From positions 37,356 to 101,355 of the forward strand of contig NZ_KK366021.1 in assembly GCF_000686805.1 (NCBI RefSeq): a stretch of 64,000 bases of DNA, given 5' to 3'. Within the stretch, counting starts at the first letter, position 1. Every line of letters begins with the position of its first letter. Origin of the DNA: Bacillus sp. UNC41MFS5 (GTDB lineage Bacteria; Bacillota; Bacilli; Bacillales_B; DSM-18226). Under the pieces are notes generated by a model. That model ran no database searches, had not been told where the DNA came from, and saw only the letters and a program-made list of their open reading frames with translations. Both the position numbers and the translations under genes were made by a program. This document shows, piece by piece, positions 47,132 through 55,896 of this stretch.

Positions 47132-47965
47132 CTATATAAATTTCCGATTACTCCACCACTGCAATACGTTAATAATAAGTAAAATCGTGAAAGAAAAGAT
47201 CAACATCACGGCCGCAATCGCTGTTGCACCGGCATAATCATACTGTTCTAATTTCGTCATGATTAAAAGTGGGGTGATCTCTGTCCGCATCGGCATATTT
47301 CCGGCAATAAAAACTACCGAACCGTATTCCCCAAGGGCACGAGCGAAGGCGAGCGCGAAACCAGTTAACGCAGCCGGCATTATTTCTGGAAAAATCACCT
47401 TTACAAACGTTTGCAAACGATTGGCCCCTAAACTAGCCGATGCTTCTTCTATTTCTTTCTCCAAATTTTGCAGAACAGGCTGCACGGTCCGTACCACAAA
47501 GGGCAGCCCAATAAAGGTTAATGCTAGTGTAATTCCGAGTGGAGTAAACGCCACCTTAAAACTTAAAAACTGCCCAACCCAGCCATTCTCTGTATACAAC
47601 GTTGTTAAGGCAATTCCAGCAATCGCTGTTGGTAAAGCAAACGGTAAATCAACTAGTCCATCAATGATTCGTCGGCCTGGAAACGGATAACGGACTAGCA
47701 CCCATGCGATTAATACGCCAAAAATAACATTAATAAACGCGGCGGAAAAAGCTGCACCAAAGCTCAATTTATAGGAGGCAACCACCCTCGGATCTGAAAT
47801 CGTCCCCCAAATTTTTGACCACTCAACTGTCACTGAATTAATAAAAATCATCGATAATGGCAGAATGACAAGGATGCTTATATAAAACATCGTAAACCCT
47901 AACGACAGGCCGAATCCCGGCAGGACACTATTTCTTTTCATTTTCAAACTTGCTAAACGAGCCAT
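47132..47965 (-). CDS. cysT: sulfate ABC transporter permease CysT
   Basis: 277 residues with six helices; EEASASLGANRLQTFVKVIFPEIMPA is the ATPase-docking loop and FARALGEYGSVVFIAGNMP the CysT signature. The ATG at 47965 is supported by AAGGGG 8 bases upstream; a longer in-frame start is less likely. Confidence 0.94.
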   Translation of the reverse strand: MARLASLKMKRNSVLPGFGLSLGFTMFYISILVILPLSMIFINSVTVEWSKIWGTISDPRVVASYKLSFGAAFSAAFINVIFGVLIAWVLVRYPFPGRRIIDGLVDLPFALPTAIAGIALTTLYTENGWVGQFLSFKVAFTPLGITLALTFIGLPFVVRTVQPVLQNLEKEIEEASASLGANRLQTFVKVIFPEIMPAALTGFALAFARALGEYGSVVFIAGNMPMRTEITPLLIMTKLEQYDYAGATAIAAVMLIFSFTILLIINVLQWWSNRKFI

Positions 47966-48048
47966 GAGGTTGACCCCTTCCAGATAAGATACATGTAGGG
48001 CGCCCCCCATCGCACTTGATGGAGGACACCCGTCAAACTGAACTACTC

Positions 48049-49119
48049 TTACGGCTGGTAAATCTGATCAAACGTTCCGCCATCATTAAAGTGCGTCTCT
48101 TGTGCTTTTTTCCATCCGCCAAAATCATCGTCAATGGTCACTAGATTAATTTTTGGAAAGACATCTGCATACTTATCAAGAATCGTTTGATTACGAGGAC
48201 GATAATAGTTCTTAGCGATAATTTCCTGTCCCACATCACTATATAAATAGTTCAAATAGGCTTCAGCTACCTCTTTTGTTCCCTTTTTCTCGACGTTCTT
48301 ATCGACTACAGCAACCGGTGGTTCGGCAAGAATACTAATGGATGGGACGACAATCTCAAATTTGTCTTTTCCTAATTCATTCAGTGTCAAGAAGGCTTCG
48401 TTCTCCCAGGCAATCAAGACATCACCAATTCCGCGTTCCACGAACGTCGTAGTTGCCCCGCGCGCACCAGAATCTAAAACTTCAACATTTTTATATAGTT
48501 GGCTCATAAATTTCTTAATTTTCGTTTCATCACCATTAAATTTATCTTTTGCATAGGCCCAAGCGGCTAAGTAATTCCAGCGGGCGCCACCTGACGTCTT
48601 TGGATTCGGGGTGATGACGGAAGTGCCTTTTTTCGTTAAATCGTCCCAATCCTTAATTCCCTTAGGATTTCCCTTTCTAACTAGAAACACAATGGTCGAT
48701 GTATACGGTGTGGAGTTATCCTTCAGATTCTTTTGCCAATCCTTAGAAAGTAATCCGCCAAGATTCGCAATTTCATCAATATCGTAGGCCAATGCCAAAG
48801 TCACTACATCTGCCTCAAGCCCATCAATAACAGCGCGGCCTTGTTTTCCGGAACCACCATGTGATTGTTGAATGGTCACTTTCTGGCCTTTTTCTTTTTC
48901 CCAGTACTTAGCGAATTCTCCGTTAAACTCTTCATAAAGTTCCCGGGTTGGGTCATATGAGACATTCAATAATTGGACTGGTTCCTTCGTTTTTGCAGAT
49001 TCTTGTTCGGTTCCTCCATCCTTTTTCTCAGAACTTTGGTTACTTGCCTGAGAGCCGCATCCGGCCAAAATAAGAGCGATTAGAATGAGTACAGTTGTGA
49101 ATTTGTAAGCTATTTTCAT
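48049..49119 (-). CDS. sbp: sulfate-binding lipoprotein
   Basis: 356 residues with lipobox ILAGC and the Sbp/CysP fold: [43 protein letters not shown] (oxyanion-binding residues), [16 protein letters not shown] and WENEAF. Extracellular receptor for the CysTWA importer. AAGGGGGAAA precedes the ATG. A structured leader separates it from yezD. Confidence 0.95.
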   Translation of the reverse strand: MKIAYKFTTVLILIALILAGCGSQASNQSSEKKDGGTEQESAKTKEPVQLLNVSYDPTRELYEEFNGEFAKYWEKEKGQKVTIQQSHGGSGKQGRAVIDGLEADVVTLALAYDIDEIANLGGLLSKDWQKNLKDNSTPYTSTIVFLVRKGNPKGIKDWDDLTKKGTSVITPNPKTSGGARWNYLAAWAYAKDKFNGDETKIKKFMSQLYKNVEVLDSGARGATTTFVERGIGDVLIAWENEAFLTLNELGKDKFEIVVPSISILAEPPVAVVDKNVEKKGTKEVAEAYLNYLYSDVGQEIIAKNYYRPRNQTILDKYADVFPKINLVTIDDDFGGWKKAQETHFNDGGTFDQIYQP

Positions 49120-49145
49120 TAGTAATTTCCCCCTTTTTTATAAAC

Positions 49146-49250
49146 AAAAAAGACTACCTATCCCTAGACCATTCCTTTTAGAATAAGTTTCTGCGTTTGG
49201 CCTCAGTAAAAGACCCGTCAGAAATGCTCATCTTTCGGATAGTCTAGGAA
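49146..49250 (-). promoter_or_regulatory. structured leader upstream of sbp
   Basis: On the minus strand CCTAGACTATCC (49248-49237) can pair with GGAATGGTCTAGG (49175-49163) to close a stem of about 12 bp with inner hairpins. The same 5' strand can instead pair GACTA-CC with GGTAGTC (49158-49152), which is followed by TTTTTT (49151-49146). A T-G wobble at 49241/49170 would be a C-A mismatch on the plus strand, so the minus strand is the likely RNA. It lacks S-box or T-box core sequences. Confidence 0.5.
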
Positions 49251-49312
49251 ATAAGTAGCCTTCAGTGGACTGATCGGCTGTTTTTTTAAAATGAACCCAA
49301 TAATAAGTGTGG

Positions 49313-49483
49313 TTACTTTTGTTCTTTAGGTGCGTACTTTTTTTGTTGTGCAAATCTAGTTTTCTCTGTTTTATCAATTTGAGTAATGGTGCCGTCATGA
49401 ACTGTTATCACCACAGATCCATACTCTAACCCTTTAAGTAACGATAGAATATAATTTGCCTTTGCTTGATCCACGTATGCCAT
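49313..49483 (-). CDS. yezD: YezD family (DUF2292) protein
   Basis: About 56 residues: ANYILSLLKGLEYGSVVITVHDGTITQIDKTEKTRF matches YezD/DUF2292. These small proteins accompany sulfur assimilation genes in Bacillus; biochemical role unknown. The ATG at 49483 has GAGAGG upstream. It heads the sulfate operon after the Cys-rich uORF. Confidence 0.85.
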   Translation of the reverse strand: MAYVDQAKANYILSLLKGLEYGSVVITVHDGTITQIDKTEKTRFAQQKKYAPKEQK

Positions 49484-49531
49484 CGTATCATCCTCTCTCA
49501 ATCTACCAATTTCACATAAGAATACTTGGTT

Positions 49532-49600
49532 TTATTTCAATAAAAAACGATCCAATGACAGACAACAATGTGGACTGCACTTACTAATCGGAAAATTCAT
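49532..49600 (-). CDS. Cys-rich upstream ORF (putative leader peptide)
   Basis: A 22-codon frame with ATG at 49600, stop TAA at 49534-49532, and a very good AGGAAGGTGA 6 bases upstream. It contains three cysteines in the block CSPHCC (residues 8-13). TATAAT at 49646-49641 gives a predicted start about 35 bases upstream, although the -35 is poor. Position and cysteine codons suggest cysteine-dependent control of the sulfate operon (inference). Confidence 0.6.
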   Translation of the reverse strand: MNFPISKCSPHCCLSLDRFLLK

Positions 49601-49770
49601 GATCAGTCACCTTCCTAACAAAAGAGGCCTATACCCCTTTATTATATCTAAGAGTATAAGCCTTTGGTTTTCCAATCAGCTTAATTTTATGTTTACAATT
49701 TATTTGAATTATTTACATTTTATTCTGACTTTTCCTACCTGTCAAGTGGGTTTTTAAAAAAACCTTTGCA

Positions 49771-50274
49771 TTATTCAAAAGTAAGTCGAAATGCTTTCAC
49801 AATAATACCATCATCCGCAGGTTCAAAGTCGTATTGAGGTAACCGTTCAAAACCCATTCGTTCGTAAAGTCTCATCGCGCTTTTCATAAAATCTGCTGTA
49901 TGCAGGCCAATCGCTAAAAATCCCTGCGCTTTTGCACGCCTTATACATTCTGAAATCAAAGCACCTGCTACTCCTTTTCCTCGAGCATGCGGTGTGACTG
50001 CGAGCATCCGAATCTCAGGGTAATCCAGTTCATCGACTAATCCTCCATACGCATTGATTTTGGCTGGAAATAAGGCAACACTGCCTACGATGCTCCCATC
50101 AATCTCCGCCACAATCCGTTCCACATTTTCCTGCAAATCTGCTTCCGAAGAGATAGCTTGTTTTAGAGCCTGCCAGTGCTCATTAGGTATGTTTTGGGCA
50201 TGTTCTACATAGGAATGAACTCTTTGGTCGCGAATAAGAGGTAATTCATTCGCTCCAGCATCACGTATAATCAT
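49771..50274 (-). CDS. GNAT family N-acetyltransferase
   Basis: 167 residues. MLAVTPHARGKGVAGALISECI is the acetyl-CoA loop, followed by LHTADFMKSAMRLYERMGFER. Acceptor unknown. The gap 49601-49770 contains the promoter region of the sulfate operon. Confidence 0.9.
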   Translation of the reverse strand: MIIRDAGANELPLIRDQRVHSYVEHAQNIPNEHWQALKQAISSEADLQENVERIVAEIDGSIVGSVALFPAKINAYGGLVDELDYPEIRMLAVTPHARGKGVAGALISECIRRAKAQGFLAIGLHTADFMKSAMRLYERMGFERLPQYDFEPADDGIIVKAFRLTFE

Positions 50275-50304
50275 TTTTTCACCTACTTATAATCTTTTTT
50301 TCTC

Positions 50305-51318
50305 TCAGTGTATTAAAAATTTCTTTACGTTATTACTTAAAGCTTGTCGATGATGTTCTGATGTCAAACCAGATAGATCAGGGCCCTTCGGTAAAATAGT
50401 ATATCCCTTTTGATCATTACTCGCGATATGGTTCGACAAATAATAATGCCTTTTAATCGCATCAAAATCTGTCGTATCACCAAACCCAGGGGTCTGATAA
50501 AGATCCCTTAAATAGCCCCATAGATTAGGAAAATCGACAATCCGATTTCGATTGGCCTTGAAGGCAGAATAATATGCAGCATCGAAGCGGATTAACGTAG
50601 CATACAACCGAACATCAGAATCCGTAATAAAATCACCAAATAAGAACCGCTGTTTCGACAGACGCTCTTCCATCTCATCTAATCTTGAAAATAAGATGTC
50701 ATATGCCTGTTCGTAGGCCTCTTGTGATTGGGCGAATCCACATTTATAGACGCCATTGTTGACCTCATGGAAAATGACATCATTTAAAACATCAATCTCC
50801 GCACGTAAATGTTCCGGATACAAATTAGGTGCATGCTCTTTGTGAAAAGGGACCCAGACCGTTTCGAGATAGTTGGTCAGTTTGAAATAATCATTATTAA
50901 CGACCTTTTGTTCTTTAACATCCACGATTACCGGCACCGTCGGCCTGCCAGTATAATCTGCAGCTGTTTTTAAATAAATTTCACTCATATATCTAATTCC
51001 TAATACTGGGTCTACGCCGTCCTCATCTAAAGAAAACTCCCAATCGACATGGGGGAGTTTTGGGCGCATAGGACTAGCTGTCCCTAAACTGATTGCTTCT
51101 TCTAGCCCAAGGATACGACGGACAATAACCGACCGATGGGCCCATGGGCAAACGGCTGACCATAATAATCGATAACGCCCCGCCTCAATAGGCAGCTCCC
51201 CTTGGTTTTGACCAAAAGGCGTGGTAAATCTATTTTTTTGACGATTAAACGAACCATCCGCTGTAATCTCTTTAACGGCATTTGGACGATTATTTATTCC
51301 CTGATTATCTTGTGACAT
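50305..51318 (-). CDS. glutathione S-transferase family, glutathionyl-hydroquinone reductase-like
   Basis: About 337 residues. Thioredoxin-like N-terminal domain with catalytic cysteine in SAVCPWAHRS, an all-helical C-terminal domain (DSDVRLYATLIRFDAAYYSAFK) and the long insertion of the YqjG/PcpF group (Xi class). These enzymes reduce glutathionyl-hydroquinones; Bacillus uses bacillithiol, so the thiol partner is open. The ATG at 51318 is correctly spaced from GGGGGG. Confidence 0.88.
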   Translation of the reverse strand: MSQDNQGINNRPNAVKEITADGSFNRQKNRFTTPFGQNQGELPIEAGRYRLLWSAVCPWAHRSVIVRRILGLEEAISLGTASPMRPKLPHVDWEFSLDEDGVDPVLGIRYMSEIYLKTAADYTGRPTVPVIVDVKEQKVVNNDYFKLTNYLETVWVPFHKEHAPNLYPEHLRAEIDVLNDVIFHEVNNGVYKCGFAQSQEAYEQAYDILFSRLDEMEERLSKQRFLFGDFITDSDVRLYATLIRFDAAYYSAFKANRNRIVDFPNLWGYLRDLYQTPGFGDTTDFDAIKRHYYLSNHIASNDQKGYTILPKGPDLSGLTSEHHRQALSNNVKKFLIH

Positions 51319-51471
51319 GGAATGCATCCCCCCTTATTGATAAAAAAATAAAACCTTAGTAATTCTATCGGCTTTATTAATTTTAGTATGATTAACTTTT
51401 ATAAGTCAATGATATTACCTGACTACATTTATAATTCAGAATTATTTTCTTAAAGTGACCCAATTCTAACG

Positions 51472-51506
51472 AAAAAGGACATCTCCATGTTGAAGATGTC
51501 CTTTTT
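51472..51506 (-). terminator. terminator of gltT
   Basis: AAAAAGGACATCT and AGATGTCCTTTTT pair, just past the gltT stop. Confidence 0.88.
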
Positions 51507-51512
51507 CCGCTA

Positions 51513-52760
51513 TTAAGCTGCTTTTTGTTCTTGATAAGGTTTAAGCTTATGGCCTTCCCATCTAGTAATAACAATGGCCGCCAATGAGTTTCCAACAATG
51601 TTAACACAAGTACGTGCCATATCAAGGATCCGGTCAATCCCGGCAATAAATGCTAAACCTTCTACAGGGATTCCTACGCTTCCCAATGTAGCTAAAAGAA
51701 CGACAAATGATACGCCTGGAACCCCGGCAATACCTTTAGAGGTTAACATTAATACAAGTACTAATGTGATTTGATGGCCAATACTCATATGAATACCATA
51801 CATCTGTGCAATAAACAGCGCTGCGATCGCTTGGTAAAGGGTCGATCCATCGAGGTTAAAGGAATATCCTGTTGGAATGACAAAGGATGTAATCGCCTTA
51901 GGACAACCAAGCTTCTCCATTTTTTCCATGATTTTTGGAAGAACGGCTTCCGAACTTGCTGTTGAGTAGCCTAAAATTAATTCATCTTTTAAATACTTAA
52001 TGAGATGGATAATGTTAAATCCGACAAGTTTTGCTGTTAAACCTAAGACAACTAGAATGAAGAAAAACATGGCCCCGTATACAACAAGGACTAGTTTACC
52101 CAATGGTATTAATGAAGTAATACCAAATTTTGAAACAGTAACACCAATTAATGCGAACACACCGAATGGCGCTAACTTCATGATTTGGTTTGTGACATAG
52201 AACATCGCATCGGCAGTTCCTCTGAAGAAATTAATGATTGGAATCCCTTTCTCCCCAATTGCCGCAACTCCAAGTCCGAACATAACGGAGAAGAATATGA
52301 TTGGCAGCATTTCCCCGTTTGCGAGAGACTGAATGATATTTGTAGGAACAATGTTTACAACAGTATCAATCATTGAATGAGATTCTGTTTGTTCCGCTGT
52401 GCTTACATAGCTGTTAATATCTGTTTTCGCAAGTTTCGATTTATCTACGCCAGCACCCGGTTGAAATACGTTTGCAAAGAGAAGTCCTAAGATAATCGCA
52501 ATCGTAGTGATAATTTCAAAATAAAGCAGTGTTTTACCACCAAGTTTCCCCAATGACTTCATATCTCCAACGCCAGCAACACCCACAATTAAACTGGAAA
52601 TAACTATGGGAACAACAATCATTTTAATTAAACGAATAAATATATCGCCAATTGGTTGCAGGTAACTTGCCACATGTGGATTACCATAAAAAACCGCACC
52701 GACAATGATACCGAGAATGAGCCCAATGAATATCTGCCATGCTAAACTAATCTTCTTCAT
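51513..52760 (-). CDS. gltT: glutamate/aspartate:proton symporter GltT
   Basis: About 415 residues, DAACS family. AWQIFIGLILGIIVGA at the start, YSTASSEAVLP (serine-rich re-entrant loop), SFVIPTGYSFNLDGSTLYQ and the second loop GIAGVPGVSF, with the DMART block before the last helix; near identical in layout to B. subtilis GltT. The second ATG is best spaced from AAGGAG. Confidence 0.94.
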   Translation of the reverse strand: MKKISLAWQIFIGLILGIIVGAVFYGNPHVASYLQPIGDIFIRLIKMIVVPIVISSLIVGVAGVGDMKSLGKLGGKTLLYFEIITTIAIILGLLFANVFQPGAGVDKSKLAKTDINSYVSTAEQTESHSMIDTVVNIVPTNIIQSLANGEMLPIIFFSVMFGLGVAAIGEKGIPIINFFRGTADAMFYVTNQIMKLAPFGVFALIGVTVSKFGITSLIPLGKLVLVVYGAMFFFILVVLGLTAKLVGFNIIHLIKYLKDELILGYSTASSEAVLPKIMEKMEKLGCPKAITSFVIPTGYSFNLDGSTLYQAIAALFIAQMYGIHMSIGHQITLVLVLMLTSKGIAGVPGVSFVVLLATLGSVGIPVEGLAFIAGIDRILDMARTCVNIVGNSLAAIVITRWEGHKLKPYQEQKAA

Positions 52761-52786
52761 TTGCATTTCTCCTTTTCAATATAATA

Positions 52787-52815
52787 AAAGTTGATTACTA
52801 TAATGAATCAACTTT
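52787..52815. other. inverted repeat upstream of gltT
   Basis: AAAGTTGATT and AATCAACTTT flank ACTATAATG, about 30 bases before the gltT start. It may be an operator or a leader hairpin. The rest of 52816-53127 shows no gene; a CTATT/AATAG hairpin occurs near 53070. Confidence 0.5.
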
Positions 52816-53127
52816 GACTTACGAAATGAAATTTTCTCTTATCTATACAGTTATACTTAGTCAATATTATAGAATTTTTCCTCACAAAACAATAATTTTA
52901 TATGTGGAAATTACTCTCATTTAAAATATTGGAATAATAATATTTCTTATTCACCAAGACTTTTCGCCTAATAGAATTAAAAGAGCGCGGAAAATTCCCA
53001 TCTCAAAAGTATAAGAAAAATGGGGATTTACAACCTGTACAAAAAGGTTCACTACGTATTAGCCTAGCTATTGATGAATAGCCTAGTTGTAGATGGTTTT
53101 CCATACTTTTGTAAAGGAGGGGTCAAA

Positions 53128-53937
53128 ATGGGGTATTATGTAAATGTTGCTTCTCAAGTTAACATTTATGTAGAAGATATTAATCCCAAGAGCCATAAGA
53201 CCATCCTCTTTGTCCATGGCTGGCCTGCGAATCATAAATTATTTGAATATCAGTTTAATGTCCTTCCTTCCTTGGGATATCGGTGTATTGGGATAGATCT
53301 TAGGGGATTTGGCAAATCAGATAAACCATGGAACGGCTACTCTTACGATAGAATGGCTGATGATATTCGCCAAATTGTGAAAGCGCTCCGTTTACAGAAC
53401 TTTACGCTGGCAGGTCATTCGGTAGGTGGGGCAATTGTTATTAGATATATGGGGCGACATAATGGCTATGGGGTATCGAAATTAGCCCTTTTCGGTGCAG
53501 CGGCTCCTAGTTTTATCAAGCGGCCCGGTTTTCCTTTTGGATTAGAAGCGAAGGATGTTAATACACTACTTGTACAGATTTATAACGATCGTCCGAAAAT
53601 GCTTGCTGACTTCACGAATATGTTCTTCCATCAGGCGCTCACCAAACCATTCTCAGACTGGTTTTTTCAATTAGGACTCCAAGCTGCAGGTCATTCCACG
53701 GCAGGTTTACTTAACTCCTTAAGAGATGAAACCTTATTCGATGATCTCAAAAGGATTCAAGTGCCTACATTGATTCTTCATGGGAAACATGATCAAATTT
53801 GCAAACCGCCGCTTTCTTCCGTCCTTCATCAAGGCATACAGAATTCTAAGCTGGTTTGGTTTGAGCATAGTGGTCATGGGTTGTTCTGGGAAGAGCAGAA
53901 GAAGTTTACCCAGGAATTGGCTAATTTCATTGGATAG
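53128..53937 (+). CDS. alpha/beta hydrolase, haloperoxidase-like
   Basis: 269 residues. Oxyanion HGWPAN, DLRGFGKSDKP, nucleophile elbow GHSVGG, acid in LHGKHDQIC and histidine in EHSGHGLFWEE: a full catalytic triad of the non-haem haloperoxidase/epoxide hydrolase-like group. The ATG at 53128 follows AAAGGAGGGG. Confidence 0.9.
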   Translation: MGYYVNVASQVNIYVEDINPKSHKTILFVHGWPANHKLFEYQFNVLPSLGYRCIGIDLRGFGKSDKPWNGYSYDRMADDIRQIVKALRLQNFTLAGHSVGGAIVIRYMGRHNGYGVSKLALFGAAAPSFIKRPGFPFGLEAKDVNTLLVQIYNDRPKMLADFTNMFFHQALTKPFSDWFFQLGLQAAGHSTAGLLNSLRDETLFDDLKRIQVPTLILHGKHDQICKPPLSSVLHQGIQNSKLVWFEHSGHGLFWEEQKKFTQELANFIG

Positions 53938-53944
53938 AAGATAC

Positions 53945-53976
53945 AAACGCTTCCTACTTTTATGGGAAGCGTTTTA
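53945..53976. terminator. convergent terminator
   Basis: AAACGCTTCC pairs with GGAAGCGTTT, followed by TATTAC; lies between converging genes. Confidence 0.8.
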
Positions 53977-53979
53977 TTA

Positions 53980-54405
53980 CTATTTTTGAGGATATGTTTT
54001 TTGTAAAAATTTGATTGACTCGGTAATGAGCTCTTTTAATACAGAGACATCAACATCGGCTACTTTATTGATATACACACACGCTTTTCCAGTTGTATGT
54101 TTTCCAAAGTTTTTTAGTAATTCCTCACGCTTCGTCTCACCAGGTGCAAAATACAAACTAATTTTTGCCTTACGTGGTGAAAAGCCAACTAAAGGAGCGT
54201 CTCCCTCATGACCAGATTCATATTTATAGTGATAAGAACCAAAACCAATGATACTCGGCCCCCACAACTTCGCCTCAAAACCTGTCGTTTCAGTAAAAAT
54301 ATCGATTAATTTATACGCATCTTCACGTTTTTTCGGGTTGTCTACCTGTTCAATAAACTCAATGACACTGTGCTCAGTTTCTTTTGTTTTTTGTTGATAA
54401 CTCAA
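53980..54405 (-). CDS. DUF1801 family protein
   Basis: About 141 residues with the YdhG/DUF1801 fold: IGFGSYHYKYESGHEGDAPLVGFSPRKAKISLYF and a C-terminal CVYINKVADVDVSVLKELI. Predicted start TTG at 54405, 8 bases after AAGGAG; a GTG at 54414 is too close. Function unknown. Confidence 0.82.
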   Translation of the reverse strand: MSYQQKTKETEHSVIEFIEQVDNPKKREDAYKLIDIFTETTGFEAKLWGPSIIGFGSYHYKYESGHEGDAPLVGFSPRKAKISLYFAPGETKREELLKNFGKHTTGKACVYINKVADVDVSVLKELITESIKFLQKTYPQK

Positions 54406-54538
54406 TTGGTTCACTCCTTTAGATTAGATGCGAAGAATTACATACATTATTGGTAAAAAGAACAAACCACAGACATCTGTATTAATTAATACTCTTTCAA
54501 TCCTTCCTTTCCTGCTAGTTCGTTGCTTTTCCACCAAA

Positions 54539-54565
54539 TAAAAAAGGAGAGTAGCTCTACTCTCC
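54539..54565 (-). terminator. terminator overlapping small gene
   Basis: GGAGAGTA (54546-54553) pairs with TACTCTCC (54558-54565); on the minus strand TTTTTT follows. The stop codon lies in the stem. Confidence 0.82.
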
Positions 54566-54745
54566 TTCTTCTACAACAATGATATACCCATGTTGCTGCG
54601 GGCCGTCCTCGTATACTTCGCGAGAAACTATGTAATAGTTTTCCTTATTGTCGTCACTGATGACTAATTCACTTGGACTTTTATCCACGGCTGCTGCCTC
54701 TAGGCTAAAATATGGTAATCCAAGTGTTGAACTATCAAATGGCAT
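54557..54745 (-). CDS. small acidic hypothetical protein
   Basis: 62 residues, acidic, with a beta-like core (ELVISDDNKENYYIVSREVYE, HGYIIVVEEGE). Not recognised. Own terminator supports it as a real gene, but the binding site is weak. Confidence 0.55.
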   Translation of the reverse strand: MPFDSSTLGLPYFSLEAAAVDKSPSELVISDDNKENYYIVSREVYEDGPQQHGYIIVVEEGE

Positions 54746-54900
54746 GGTTATCCCTCATTTCTATCTAATAACATGTACATTCCCTTCGTAAATTATAACA
54801 AATTTTCTACCTCCGGTGTGCTTAATGATTTTTCTTTAATTTCAACTTGTGGTACTCTCTTAAAAGAAAAATGAAAATGTTTCGGAAACGAGGGATTATT

Positions 54901-55473
54901 ATGAACGTACTTTGGGATTTTGACGGAACTCTTTTTGATACCTATCCAGCGCTTGTCTCTGGATTCATCCGCTTAAGCCAACAAGATTTGGACCGTGATG
55001 AGGTTCTTAAGTGGCTTAAAATTGATTCTAAAACTGCCTTTAAGCATTATGGAATCGGTGAGGAGCAGAGACTTGAATATCAAAATTTACATAACTATTA
55101 TTCAAAGACAGAAAGCAAGCCATTTGAATACTTAAAGGAAGCTTTATCATCTGTGGATAATAATATTATTGTGACGCATCGTGATAAGGAATCCACTGTA
55201 TTTCTGCTTGAGAAATATCAGTTAACCGACTACTTTAAAGACATTGTATCCGTGGAGGAACAAGGATTTACACGAAAACCACACAGTTCCTCTTATGAAT
55301 ATGTTTTAAAAAGTTACCAAATTGATTTGGTCGTCGGTGACCGTGATTTAGACTTAATTCCCGCTCGCGAATTAAATATTAAAACATGTGCCTTTCAAAA
55401 TCGCAACATCAAAGCAGATTTTCATATTGACAGCTATACAGATTTTATCCCTGAAGTTCTAAACCGCCTTTAG
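54901..55473 (+). CDS. HAD superfamily hydrolase
   Basis: 190 residues. Motif I LWDFDGTLFDT (nucleophile D), motif II VTHRD, lysine in FTRKPHS and motif IV VGDRDLDL. Phosphoglycolate phosphatase-like size; substrate unknown. The ATG at 54901 follows GAGGGA. Confidence 0.9.
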   Translation: MNVLWDFDGTLFDTYPALVSGFIRLSQQDLDRDEVLKWLKIDSKTAFKHYGIGEEQRLEYQNLHNYYSKTESKPFEYLKEALSSVDNNIIVTHRDKESTVFLLEKYQLTDYFKDIVSVEEQGFTRKPHSSSYEYVLKSYQIDLVVGDRDLDLIPARELNIKTCAFQNRNIKADFHIDSYTDFIPEVLNRL

Positions 55474-55579
55474 GTTTTTATTAAAATTTTGAAACTTTAT
55501 TGAATCTAAATCGTACAAGTATATATAGGTACGATGAATGGCAAAATAAAAAAAATTATGATAGAACGGAAGATCTATA

Positions 55580-55861
55580 TTGGGCTCTAATATTTTACTT
55601 ATTGGACATTATGTTTTTGAGGCTTATTATTGGTTAATCTTAATATCCATTTTTGGTTCTTGGTTTCCTAAGTTTCAAGAAAGCAAGCTTGGGATTTGGA
55701 TTGCTAAGCTTGTCGAACCTTACTTAGGTTTGTTTAGAAGGTTTATTCCGCCACTTGGTCCTATTGATTTTTCACCGATTATTGCATTATTTGCCTTTCA
55801 ATTCATCAGGCAATTTGCAATCGAAGGTCTCCGCCAATCATTGAATGTTATTGGTGTGTAA
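55580..55861 (+). CDS. YggT-like membrane protein
   Basis: 93 residues with two hydrophobic helices and the YggT/YlmG pattern EPYLGLFRRFIPPLGPIDFSPIIALFAFQFI. Proteins of this family act near cell division or thylakoid assembly, role unclear. TTG start with a moderate GGAAGA upstream. Confidence 0.8.
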   Translation: MGSNILLIGHYVFEAYYWLILISIFGSWFPKFQESKLGIWIAKLVEPYLGLFRRFIPPLGPIDFSPIIALFAFQFIRQFAIEGLRQSLNVIGV

Positions 55862-55864
55862 AGC

Positions 55865-55896
55865 AAAAAAAGGAGCTGGGCTGCAGCTCCTTTTTT
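55865..55896. terminator. convergent terminator
   Basis: AGGAGCTG and CAGCTCCT around GGCTG, flanked by A and T runs on both sides. Confidence 0.85.

Noticed and set aside
47400..47420. cre-like sequence TTTGCAAACGTTTGTAA
   Set aside because: It lies within the cysT coding region, far from any promoter.
49178..49231. 17-codon frame inside the sbp leader
   Set aside because: It lacks a spaced ribosome binding site and its position inside the predicted stem is likely chance.
49502..49770. S-box (SAM) riboswitch upstream of yezD
   Set aside because: Looked for because sulfur genes often carry it; the conserved core sequences are absent.
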